Of a stretch of 32,524 nucleotides of DNA, positions 14,985 through 26,426 are shown one piece after another. Position numbers and translations under genes: made by a program. Each line of letters begins with the position of its first letter. The first letter of the stretch is position 1. The stretch covers positions 16,833 to 49,356 of the forward strand of contig JAJYVX010000004.1 in NCBI GenBank assembly GCA_021791795.1. The letters run 5' to 3'. The DNA is from Actinomycetes bacterium (GTDB lineage Bacteria > Actinomycetota > Acidimicrobiia > Acidimicrobiales > Bog-793). Under the pieces are notes generated by a model. That model saw only the letters and a program-made list of their open reading frames with translations. It did not search any database and was not told the DNA's origin.

Positions 14985-15770
14985 TCACGACGGTGACTGG
15001 AACTCCCCGGTGAGAAGAGCAGTGCCCACAATGGCCGCCTCACACCCGACAGCGGCGACGGCCTCCACGTCGGCAGAAGAGCGCACACCGCCGGCCGCTA
15101 TCACCGGCAGGCCGAAAGCGCACGCCCGAGCGAGCAGATCGACGTCGGGGCCGACCATAGCCCCATCGCGCTCGACGGCCGTGCAGGCCACGCGCCTGAC
15201 GCCGGCGGCGACGCAGAGCTCCATCGCCCTCTCGAACGAGATGGCCGTCTGGCTCTCCCAGCCCGATACTGCGACCCGACCGGCACGTACGTCGACCGAG
15301 ACCACGAGAGCTTCGCCGAGGTGCCCGGTCATCTCCTCGAGCACCGCCCCGGCCGACGCGAAGGCCGCCGTGCCGACACTGACTCGGATCGCCCCCGCTT
15401 CGAGCAGCGCGAGCGCGTCGTCGAGCGATCTGATGCCGCCCGAGACCTGCACCCCTACGGGCGCGAGCATCGCGACCACCGCCCGGACGAGAGTGAGGCG
15501 GATCCGGCCGGTGCGGGCACCGTCGAGGTCGACCACGTGTGCGATCGGCAGGCCGAAGGACCGGATGAGGCTTGCACAGTCGGGAACGGCCATGCGCCAG
15601 GTCACCGAGTCGAAGCGGCCTTCGCGCAGTCGTACGGCCTCTTCGCCGAGGAGGTCCATCGCCGGGATCACCCTCGGGTCGATGCTCGGCGCCGAGCGGC
15701 TGATCGCTCCGCGGCGGCTGCTTGCTCCGAGGCCGCTGCTTCGCGGCCGCACGTGCTCTTGCGGGCTCAT
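14985..15770 (-). CDS. hisA: phosphoribosylformimino-5-aminoimidazole carboxamide ribotide isomerase HisA
   Basis: Up to 261 aa. HisA opens the ProFAR ring, step four of histidine synthesis, giving the substrate of HisH-HisF. The TIM barrel shows the first catalytic Asp in VIPAMDLLGEEAVRL, HVVDLDGARTG, VSGGIRSLDD and its GT(A)AF phosphate partner, and the second acid in VVSVDVRAGRVAVSGW. Actinobacteria often use the dual HisA/TrpF enzyme PriA; the motifs here look like plain HisA, but I cannot exclude PriA activity. About 33 residues precede the conserved VIPA from the ATG 15770, longer than usual; GTG 15671 would start right at VIPA, but has a poor ribosome site. It is separated from the rest of the his genes by divergence and shares their control palindrome. 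Confidence 0.85.
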   Translation of the reverse strand: MSPQEHVRPRSSGLGASSRRGAISRSAPSIDPRVIPAMDLLGEEAVRLREGRFDSVTWRMAVPDCASLIRSFGLPIAHVVDLDGARTGRIRLTLVRAVVAMLAPVGVQVSGGIRSLDDALALLEAGAIRVSVGTAAFASAGAVLEEMTGHLGEALVVSVDVRAGRVAVSGWESQTAISFERAMELCVAAGVRRVACTAVERDGAMVGPDVDLLARACAFGLPVIAAGGVRSSADVEAVAAVGCEAAIVGTALLTGEFQSPS

Positions 15771-15771
15771 G

Positions 15772-15787
15772 TGTTAGCACGCTAACA
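15772..15787. promoter_or_regulatory. perfect 16-bp palindrome, candidate operator of the TrpR/YerC-like his regulator
   Basis: TGTTAGC-AC-GCTAACA lies between the hisA ATG (15770) and the regulator ATG (15795). It overlaps a TAACAT -10 (15783-15788) on the plus strand and a TAGCGT box on the minus strand, so one bound dimer could block both leaderless promoters. TrpR-family repressors bind palindromes with a CTAG/TTAG-CTAA type core; binding here is inferred. Confidence 0.65.
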
Positions 15788-15788
15788 T
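15783..15788 (+). promoter_or_regulatory. -10 box TAACAT of the his operon
   Basis: TANNNT match ending six bases before the ATG at 15795, which has no ribosome binding site, so a leaderless mRNA is likely. The box is inside the right arm of the palindrome. Confidence 0.4.
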
Positions 15789-15794
15789 GTCATC

Positions 15795-16217
15795 ATGTCA
15801 TCGCAAGTGGTGGCGAGACGCCGCGAGCCGGAGCCGGTCGGGATGCCGGCAGGAACGTCGACGGCCCTCGAGGGATGGGTGACACCCGACATCGAGGACC
15901 TCGTCGGCACCATCGCCGCGCTGCGCGACACCGAAGAGGTCCGCAAGTTCCTTCGCGACATCTGCACCCTCGGCGAGATAGAGGCGATGGCTCACCGATG
16001 GCAGGTGGCACAGCTCGTCGCCGAGGGTCTCCCGTACCACGAGGTCGCCGCACGGACCGGCGCGTCCACGGCGACGGTGACACGGGTCGCCTTCTGGCTC
16101 CGCCGCGGGGAGGGCGGCTACAAGCTCGCCCTAGATCGCCTCGAGCGACTCGAGCGCCGGGCGAAGAGGAAGGCAGTGCAGCAGCCCGTCGCTGGCTCGA
16201 CTGAGGTCGGGGGGTGA
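15795..16217 (+). CDS. TrpR-family (YerC/YecD-like) regulator, probable his operon repressor
   Basis: 140 aa. The core from about residue 28 (VTPDIEDLVGTIAALRDTEE, FLRDICTLGEIEAMAHRWQV, AQLVAEGLPYHEVAARTGAS and TATVTRVAFWLRRGEGGYKL) is the YerC/YecD type of TrpR-like helix-turn-helix; the TrpR reading head is EVAARTGASTATVTRV. Such proteins sit in front of histidine genes in other bacteria, where they have been called HisR. Here its stop overlaps hisG as GTGA, making it the first gene of the his operon, and a perfect palindrome covers its promoter, so it should repress itself, the operon and hisA. The effector is presumably histidine or a pathway intermediate. A later start at ATG 15843 (MPAGTST) would still keep the whole domain. 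Confidence 0.8.
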   Translation: MSSQVVARRREPEPVGMPAGTSTALEGWVTPDIEDLVGTIAALRDTEEVRKFLRDICTLGEIEAMAHRWQVAQLVAEGLPYHEVAARTGASTATVTRVAFWLRRGEGGYKLALDRLERLERRAKRKAVQQPVAGSTEVGG

Positions 16218-17071
16218 GCGCCACAAAGCGGCTCACCGTGGCGATCCCGGCCAAGGGAAGGCTGCAGGTGGGATCGATCGGCCTTCTCGAAGCCGCAGGG
16301 TTTCAACCCGAGACCTATTCCGAGCGCAACCTGTCCGTTCGCTGCTCCGGCGCGCCCGTGGATGCCCTCCTCGTCCGCGCAGCCGACATCCCCGAGTACG
16401 TGCAGGACGGTGCAGTCGACTGTGGCATCACCGGCGCGGATCTCGTCCTCGAGCGAGATGCGGACGTGGTGGAGATGCTTCGCCTCGGGTTCGGATCCTG
16501 CAGCCTGCAGGCAGCCGTGCCGGAGGAGTCTGCGATCACGGCCTTGGAGGAACTCGACGGCCATCATGTGGCGACGGTCTTCCCCCGCCTCACGCGTCGG
16601 CTGCTCGCCGAGCGGAACGTGTTCGTCCACATCTGCGAAGTCAGCGGATCCGTTGAGATCGCGCCTCGGATCGGCCTTGCCGACGGGATCGTCGACCTCG
16701 TATCGAGCGGAGGAACGCTCCGTACGAACGGGCTTCGCTCTCTCGGCACGCTGATCGAGTCCGAGGCGGTCCTCGTCGCGAGCAAGGGGACCGCCGGCGC
16801 CCTGAACGGCCTCGTCACTGCGCTCCGCAGCGTCGTGGACGCGCGCACCAGCCGGTACCTCATGTTCAACCTGCCCGCCGATGCCCTCGACAGGGTCGTG
16901 GAGATCCTTCCGACGCCCGGCTCTCCGAGCGTGGTGCCCCTCCGGAGCTCCGAGCACGTCGCCGTCCACGCGCTCGTGCCGGCTGCAGAGGTCTGGGAGC
17001 TCCTCCCGAAGCTGCAGTCGCTCGGCGCCTCGGCGATACTTGTGAACCCCGTCGAGAGGGTGCTCTCGTGA
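16214..17071 (+). CDS. hisG: ATP phosphoribosyltransferase HisG, long form
   Basis: 285 aa. HisG joins ATP and PRPP in the first and feedback-inhibited step of histidine synthesis. The length and C-terminal domain (LMFNLPADALDRVVEILPTP, then AVHALVPAAEVWELLPKLQS) show the long form, which carries its own histidine-binding regulatory domain and needs no HisZ. Catalytic landmarks are AIPAKGRLQ, the ITGADLVLE strand and the PRPP loop near DLVSSGGTLRTNGL. The GTG start overlaps the regulator stop by four bases, and its stop overlaps hisD in the same way. Confidence 0.95.
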   Translation: MSATKRLTVAIPAKGRLQVGSIGLLEAAGFQPETYSERNLSVRCSGAPVDALLVRAADIPEYVQDGAVDCGITGADLVLERDADVVEMLRLGFGSCSLQAAVPEESAITALEELDGHHVATVFPRLTRRLLAERNVFVHICEVSGSVEIAPRIGLADGIVDLVSSGGTLRTNGLRSLGTLIESEAVLVASKGTAGALNGLVTALRSVVDARTSRYLMFNLPADALDRVVEILPTPGSPSVVPLRSSEHVAVHALVPAAEVWELLPKLQSLGASAILVNPVERVLS

Positions 17072-18135
17072 GCCTCTTGGCGAAAGACAGCGCCCGTCAG
17101 GGCGAGGGAACGCAGCCGAGCGTCGCCGACATCGTCGAGGATGTTCGCCGGCGAGGCGACGCCGCGGTGCGGCAGTGGTCGACCCGCCTCGATGGGGCCG
17201 ATCCGGCCAGAGCCGAGGCGGGCGACGGCCTCCCCGTCGCCTCCGTGCTCGCCGCGGCGGACACGATCCGGCGGTGGCACGAGCTGCAGGTCCCGCAGAC
17301 GGTTCGCCTCGAGGTGCGTCCCGGCGTGACCCTCGAGCGACGCTGGGTCCCGCTCGGAAGAATCGGCATCTACGTTCCGGCGGGCCTCGTCTCGACCCTG
17401 CTCATGGCGGCCGTACCCGCCCAGCTAGCTGGGGTGGAGAACATCGTGGTGTGCACGCCCCCGCGCGGTGCGGGGCTCGTGGCGGCGACCGCTCACCTGC
17501 TCGGGCTCCGCGACGTCTGGGCTGTCGGCGGACCGCAGGCGATCGCAGCGATGGCCTATGGGAGCGAGTCGATCGCCGCGGTCGACAAGATCGTCGGTCC
17601 GGGGAACAGTTACGTGAACGAGGCGAAGCTCCTCGTCGCCCGTGACGTCGCGATCGACCTTCCCGCCGGGCCCTCGGAGGTGCTCGTGGTGGCGGACCCA
17701 GGAGTCGATCGCCGCCTGGTCGAGCTGGAGCTGGCGGCTCAACGCGAGCACGGACCGGACGCGACGGGGGACGTGATCTACTGCGGCGACGATCTGGACG
17801 CCGTCCTCGACGAGATCGACGCGCGGGCGCCCGAGCACGTCGCTCTGCTCGGCGAGCGAGCGGAGTCTCTCGCACGCCGGATTCGCAACGCCGGCGCCGT
17901 GTTCGTCGGGGCCTCGAGTCCCGTGCCCACCGGGGATTACGCCACTGGAGGGAACCACATCCTTCCGACGGGGCGCTGGGCGCGCTCGGCGGGTGGTGTC
18001 GGCGTGGAGACCTTCATGAAACCCGTGACCGTGCAGCACCTGACACAGGAGGGATTGGCCCTGGTCCGTCCGGTCGCAGAGGAGCTTGCCCGCCTCGAGA
18101 ACATGACGGCGCACGCCGCCGCCCTCGAACGGTGA
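17068..18135 (+). CDS. hisD: histidinol dehydrogenase HisD, unusually short
   Basis: 355 aa, against about 430 for most bacterial HisD. It makes the last two oxidations, histidinol to histidine, with NAD and zinc. The zinc ligands are present: Gln and His in LAAQREHGPDA, Asp in PTGDYATGGNHILPT and the final His in ENMTAHAAALER. The catalytic Glu-His pair is in RAPEHVALL, and the NAD-binding VDKIVGPGNSYVNEAK and LPAGPSEVLVVAD are intact. The missing residues come from a trimmed N-terminus (up to about residue 100) and a tightened core rather than from the active site, so the enzyme should work. GTG start overlaps hisG and the stop overlaps hisC-hisB, both as GTGA. Confidence 0.92.
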   Translation: MSLLAKDSARQGEGTQPSVADIVEDVRRRGDAAVRQWSTRLDGADPARAEAGDGLPVASVLAAADTIRRWHELQVPQTVRLEVRPGVTLERRWVPLGRIGIYVPAGLVSTLLMAAVPAQLAGVENIVVCTPPRGAGLVAATAHLLGLRDVWAVGGPQAIAAMAYGSESIAAVDKIVGPGNSYVNEAKLLVARDVAIDLPAGPSEVLVVADPGVDRRLVELELAAQREHGPDATGDVIYCGDDLDAVLDEIDARAPEHVALLGERAESLARRIRNAGAVFVGASSPVPTGDYATGGNHILPTGRWARSAGGVGVETFMKPVTVQHLTQEGLALVRPVAEELARLENMTAHAAALER

Positions 18136-19811
18136 GCGCGCTCCAAGCGGGGCAGGCGCTGCCGACCGGCGCCGACGGGGCCGACGTCCCCGCCGCGGCC
18201 CGCGGGGCCTGCGACCCCGGCGGGCACCCCGGCGCCCGTCTCTCGCTCGCGCCGGTCGAGGGTTACGGAGGCCCACTCTCCACCGAGAAGATCGCGAAGC
18301 AGTTCGGCCTGCACCCTCTTGATGTTCTTCGCTTCGACAGCAACACGCCGCCGCTGCCGCCCCCGTACGTCCGGCCTGCAGCGGTAGCCCGCGTCCTCGC
18401 GGGCTCGAACGACTACGACCACGGCCGAGCCGAGGACCTGAAGGAGGCAATCGCCTCGTACTGCGGGGTCGGGGCCGAGAACGTCGTGCTCGGCTGTGGT
18501 GCGGACGACCTGATAGCGCTCCTGGCCCGTGCGTACCTCGACAGAGGTGCGAGAGCGGCGATCCGACCTCTGCTCACGTACGCGATGTACAGGATCGCGG
18601 TCGGCTGGGCTGGCGCCACCGTCTCGGACGACGACCCGTCGCTCACCTTCGTCTGCCGGCCGAACAATCCGACAGGCGAGCTGACGGAGCTTCCCGACGC
18701 CCGCCCGCTCGTGGTCGACGAGGCGTACGCCGAGTACGCCGGTGAGTCAGCCGTCGGGCTGATCGACGACGGGGTCATCGTCGTGCGCACGTTCTCGAAG
18801 CGCTTCGGTCTGGCATCGGCTCGGATCGGCTACGCGCTGGCGAGCGCCGAGACCGCGGAGCGACTCCGGGAGAGGCAGTCACCCTACGCGGTCTCCAGTC
18901 TCTCGGTGGCGCTCGCGCGCGAAGCGCTCGCGGATCCTCCCGACGTCGCTCCGGTCGTGAGAGAGCGTGACCGGCTCGCCGGCCGCCTCACGGCTCTCGG
19001 CCTCGCACCGCTGCCGTCGTGCACCAACTTCGTTTTCGTGCCGCTCGCAGGCGCCCGTGGTGTCGCCCGCCGGCTACTGGCCCAAGGTCTCGTCGTGAGG
19101 GAGTACCGGGACGGGCTGCGCATATCGGTCCGCGACGAGTACGACGACGACCTGCTGCTCGACGCGCTGGCCGAGGCCATCGAGCCGGCCACCACCGAGC
19201 CGGCCACCATCGAGCCGGCCACCACCGGACAGGCCTCCCCGTCCCCCGGCGGCTCGGCACGCACCGTCCGTCACCGCCGGGCGACGGCCGAGACGCTCAT
19301 GCATGCCCGGATCTCGCTCGACGGAGGGAGGGGGGCGTTCGTGCGGACGGGGGTGGGTCTTGTTGATCACCTCCTCGAGCAGCTCTTCTTCCATTCCGGC
19401 CTCAACGTGCGACTCGAGGGGGCAGGGGACGTCGAGACCGGCGACCACCACACGTCAGAAGACGCCGCCCGGACGTTCGGCGAGGCGCTCGATCGCCTCC
19501 TCGGCGACCGGCGGGGCCTCCGCCGTTACGGGGAGGCGGCCATCCCGATGGACGAGGCGTTCGCCCGGGCCTCGATCGACCTCGCGGGGCGGCCGGTCGC
19601 CCGCGTCTCGCTTGACGCAGGAAACGAGACCCCGGCCCATGTGCTCGAGTGCCTCGCCCAGAGCGCCCGTGTCACGCTGCACGTGACCGCCACCGGCGAG
19701 AATGCGCACCACGTGGCGGAGGCCGCCTTCAAGGCGACGGGGCGAGCTCTCCGGGCTGCGCTCGGAGCCGACGGGAAGGGAATCGCTTCGACGAAGGGTC
19801 TGCTCAGGTGA
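18132..19811 (+). CDS. hisCB: HisC-HisB fusion: histidinol-phosphate aminotransferase and imidazoleglycerol-phosphate dehydratase
   Basis: 559 aa in one uninterrupted frame. Residues about 35-350 are a class I/II PLP aminotransferase of the HisC type: RFDSNTPPLPP (usually DANENP), NDYDHGRAEDLKEAIA, RPNNPTGELT, VVDEAYAEYAG, and the PLP lysine in VRTFSKRFGLASARIGY. A linker of repeated EPATT/EPATI units (from residue 351) follows. Residues about 373-559 are IGP dehydratase: TGVGLVDHLLEQL, GDHHTSEDAARTFGEAL, PMDEAFARASIDLAGRPV, GENAHHVAEAAFKATGRAL, with the paired HHxxE metal-binding motifs. The dehydratase makes the keto phosphate that the aminotransferase then uses, so the fusion joins successive steps, but in reverse order. 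There is no HisB-N phosphatase domain. Known HisB fusions carry that phosphatase; a HisC fusion is not one I recall. Confidence 0.92.
   Translation: MSALQAGQALPTGADGADVPAAARGACDPGGHPGARLSLAPVEGYGGPLSTEKIAKQFGLHPLDVLRFDSNTPPLPPPYVRPAAVARVLAGSNDYDHGRAEDLKEAIASYCGVGAENVVLGCGADDLIALLARAYLDRGARAAIRPLLTYAMYRIAVGWAGATVSDDDPSLTFVCRPNNPTGELTELPDARPLVVDEAYAEYAGESAVGLIDDGVIVVRTFSKRFGLASARIGYALASAETAERLRERQSPYAVSSLSVALAREALADPPDVAPVVRERDRLAGRLTALGLAPLPSCTNFVFVPLAGARGVARRLLAQGLVVREYRDGLRISVRDEYDDDLLLDALAEAIEPATTEPATIEPATTGQASPSPGGSARTVRHRRATAETLMHARISLDGGRGAFVRTGVGLVDHLLEQLFFHSGLNVRLEGAGDVETGDHHTSEDAARTFGEALDRLLGDRRGLRRYGEAAIPMDEAFARASIDLAGRPVARVSLDAGNETPAHVLECLAQSARVTLHVTATGENAHHVAEAAFKATGRALRAALGADGKGIASTKGLLR
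19182..19226 (+). repeat. three 15-bp repeats encoding the HisC-HisB linker
   Basis: GAGCCGGCCACCACC at 19182-19196, one-base variant at 19197-19211, exact copy at 19212-19226, coding EPATT-EPATI-EPATT. In-frame expansion of a flexible Pro/Thr linker between the two enzyme domains. Confidence 0.9.
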
Positions 19812-20356
19812 TAGCCGTCTGCGACTACGGCGCGGGCAACATCGCCTCGCTGCGCTCCGCGCTGCGGCGCAGTGGGCTCGACTCCTTCGCGACCGCCGAT
19901 CCCGACCGCATCTTCGAGGCGGAGCACGTCATCTTCCCGGGCGTCGGGTCGGCCGCCTCGGCCATGCGCGAGCTCGGGCGCCGTGGCCTCGACGAAGCTC
20001 TCACCGGACGGGTGCGGCGCGACCGTCCCGTGCTCGGTATATGCCTCGGCATGCAGCTCGCGGCCGAGTGGTCGGAGGAGGACGGCGGCACGAGATGCCT
20101 CGGCCTCGTGCCGGGTCGGGTTGTCGGGCTCGATTGTGAGCGCGTGCCCCGGATCGGTTGGGCCCGCGTCGAGCCGTGGGGAGCCGACTACTACTTCGCC
20201 CACTCGTACGGAGTCGAGTCGGACTGCGCCGTCGCGACGAGCGAGGGTCTCACGGCAGCACTCGAGCACGGGAGCTTCGTCGGGGTGCAGTTCCATCCGG
20301 AGAAGAGCGGGGTGGCGGGCGAGGAGCTGTTGCGGCGATGCCTTACCCCCGCCTGA
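19808..20356 (+). CDS. hisH: imidazole glycerol phosphate synthase glutaminase subunit HisH
   Basis: 182 aa. HisH releases ammonia from glutamine and channels it to HisF. It is a class I glutamine amidotransferase: VCDYGAGNIASLRSAL at the start, the oxyanion strand FPGVGSAASAM, the nucleophile Cys in LGICLGMQL, and the catalytic His-x-Glu in VQFHPEKSG. It is somewhat shorter than the usual 200 residues. GTG 19808 is chosen because it gives the conserved IAVCDYG start and overlaps the hisC-hisB stop as GTGA. It overlaps hisF by 19 bases. Confidence 0.95.
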   Translation: MIAVCDYGAGNIASLRSALRRSGLDSFATADPDRIFEAEHVIFPGVGSAASAMRELGRRGLDEALTGRVRRDRPVLGICLGMQLAAEWSEEDGGTRCLGLVPGRVVGLDCERVPRIGWARVEPWGADYYFAHSYGVESDCAVATSEGLTAALEHGSFVGVQFHPEKSGVAGEELLRRCLTPA

Positions 20357-21096
20357 TCCCCTGCCTCGACGTGGCGGGCGGGATCGTCGTGAAGGGGGTC
20401 CGGTTCGCTTCCCTGCGCGAGGTGGGCGACCCGGTCGCCCTGGCGCGGCGCTACTCGGATCAGGGCGCCGACGAGCTCGTGTTCCTCGACGTGCGGGCCA
20501 CCGTCGCCGGCGAGCGACCCCTCGTCGACCTGATAGCCGACGTGGCGGCAGAGGTGGCGATCCCGATCACGGTGGGCGGCGGGCTGCGGAGCCTCGAGGA
20601 CGCCGCGGCGTTCTTCTCCGCCGGCGCCGACAAGATCTGCCTCAACACGGCTGCAGTCGTGGCACCCTCCCTCGTGACGCGCCTCGCCGAGCGGTTCGGC
20701 TCACAGGCCGTCGTCGTCGCGATCGACGCGCTCGGCGGCGAGGTGACGACGCGTGCCGGCACCTCACCCGCCGGGATCAGCGCCGTCGCCTGGGCGGCGA
20801 GGGTCGAGGAGCTCGGAGCGGGTGAGATCCTCCTCACGTCGATGGACGCCGACGGCACCCGCGCCGGCTACGACATCGAGCTCACCCGCGCCGTCGCAGG
20901 GGCGGTGCATGTCCCGGTCATAGCCTCCGGCGGCGCAGGGTCTGCAGCCCATGTGGCCGAGGTGCTCGGGACGGCTCAGGCGGCGCTCGTCGCCTCGATC
21001 GTGCACGAGCGCCCCGACGGCATGCGAGCGCTGCGGCGCGAGGTCGAGGCATGCGGCGTCAGGCTGCGGGAGACACCGGAGGTGCGAGTTGCCTGA
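20338..21096 (+). CDS. hisF: imidazole glycerol phosphate synthase cyclase subunit HisF
   Basis: 252 aa, normal length. A TIM barrel that uses HisH-derived ammonia to close the imidazole ring, giving IGP and AICAR. The two catalytic aspartates are in LIPCLDVAGG and VVAIDALGGE, and the phosphate-binding turns are ITVGGGLRS and IASGGAGS. The start MPYPRLIPCLDV fits the family, and the ATG lies inside the hisH end. Compared with typical HisF it lacks a few residues in the loop after GEVTTRAGTSP, but all key residues are present. Confidence 0.95.
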   Translation: MPYPRLIPCLDVAGGIVVKGVRFASLREVGDPVALARRYSDQGADELVFLDVRATVAGERPLVDLIADVAAEVAIPITVGGGLRSLEDAAAFFSAGADKICLNTAAVVAPSLVTRLAERFGSQAVVVAIDALGGEVTTRAGTSPAGISAVAWAARVEELGAGEILLTSMDADGTRAGYDIELTRAVAGAVHVPVIASGGAGSAAHVAEVLGTAQAALVASIVHERPDGMRALRREVEACGVRLRETPEVRVA

Positions 21097-21688
21097 GCAG
21101 GACGAAAGAGCGCTGCGCGCCGCCATCGTGCAGGACGCCACGACCGGCAGGGTCCTCATGCTCGGCTGGATGGATGACGAGGCGCTCGAGGCGACCCGGC
21201 GCACGGGCCTGGTCCACTTCTACAGCCGGTCCCGCGCCCGTCTCTGGCAGAAGGGCGAAACCTCCGGTAACCGCCTCCACACCCTCACCCTCACCCCCGA
21301 CTGCGACGGGGACGCCCTGCTCGTCACGGTGCGGCCGGAGGGTCCGACGTGCCACAGCGGGACGCAGTCCTGTTTCGCCCCGTGGCTCTGGAGGGACGTC
21401 GTCGAGCGGGTGAGGACGAGGCCCGCCGGCTCGTACACGGCTGCGCTCGCGGAAGAGGGGATCGATCGGATCGCACAGAAGGTCGGTGAGGAGGCGGTGG
21501 AGACCGTCTTGGCGGCGGTGGGCGGCGATCCCTCGAGGCTCGTTGAGGAGCTGGCAGATCTCTGGTACCACTGCCTGGTTCTTCTTGCCGCGAGTGGCGT
21601 GGACATCGCCGCGGTCGAAGACGAGCTCGTGTCGCGGCGCCGGCCTCCTCGGTCCGGAGTCACCGCAGGTGTCCCGCAGGCCCCCTGA
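21089..21688 (+). CDS. hisIE: bifunctional phosphoribosyl-AMP cyclohydrolase / phosphoribosyl-ATP pyrophosphatase HisIE
   Basis: 199 aa. The HisI part (residues 1-105) has [38 protein letters not shown], and the zinc/magnesium cysteines in TPDCDGD and TCHSGTQSC. The HisE part (about 115-185) has [20 protein letters not shown] and [16 protein letters not shown], the MazG-like metal-binding helices. Together they catalyse steps two and three of the pathway. TTG 21089 is chosen as the start: GGAGG at 21078-21082 is six bases upstream and no ATG or GTG fits the frame. It overlaps hisF by eight bases. It is the last his gene; 142 bases separate it from gltB. Confidence 0.92.
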   Translation: MPEQDERALRAAIVQDATTGRVLMLGWMDDEALEATRRTGLVHFYSRSRARLWQKGETSGNRLHTLTLTPDCDGDALLVTVRPEGPTCHSGTQSCFAPWLWRDVVERVRTRPAGSYTAALAEEGIDRIAQKVGEEAVETVLAAVGGDPSRLVEELADLWYHCLVLLAASGVDIAAVEDELVSRRRPPRSGVTAGVPQAP

Positions 21689-21723
21689 GCCAAGTGCTCC
21701 TCCGGTCACTTCGCCGGTAGTCT

Positions 21724-21736
21724 CTTCGGACCGAAG
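21724..21736. promoter_or_regulatory. 13-bp palindrome upstream of gltB
   Basis: CTTCGG-A-CCGAAG, about 95 bases before the gltB ATG and 36 after the hisIE stop. The loop of one base makes a DNA-binding site more likely than an RNA hairpin. No T-run follows, so it is not an obvious terminator. Confidence 0.35.
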
Positions 21737-21830
21737 GGCTCGTTCCGTGTCCCTTGCCGGTGACCCGTCCTGCAGACTCCCGGAAGGGGGCGCAGGCACG
21801 ACAGCATCACGACCAGCAGGAAGGGACGCG

Positions 21831-26418
<4,588 letters not shown>

Positions 26419-26426
<8 letters not shown>

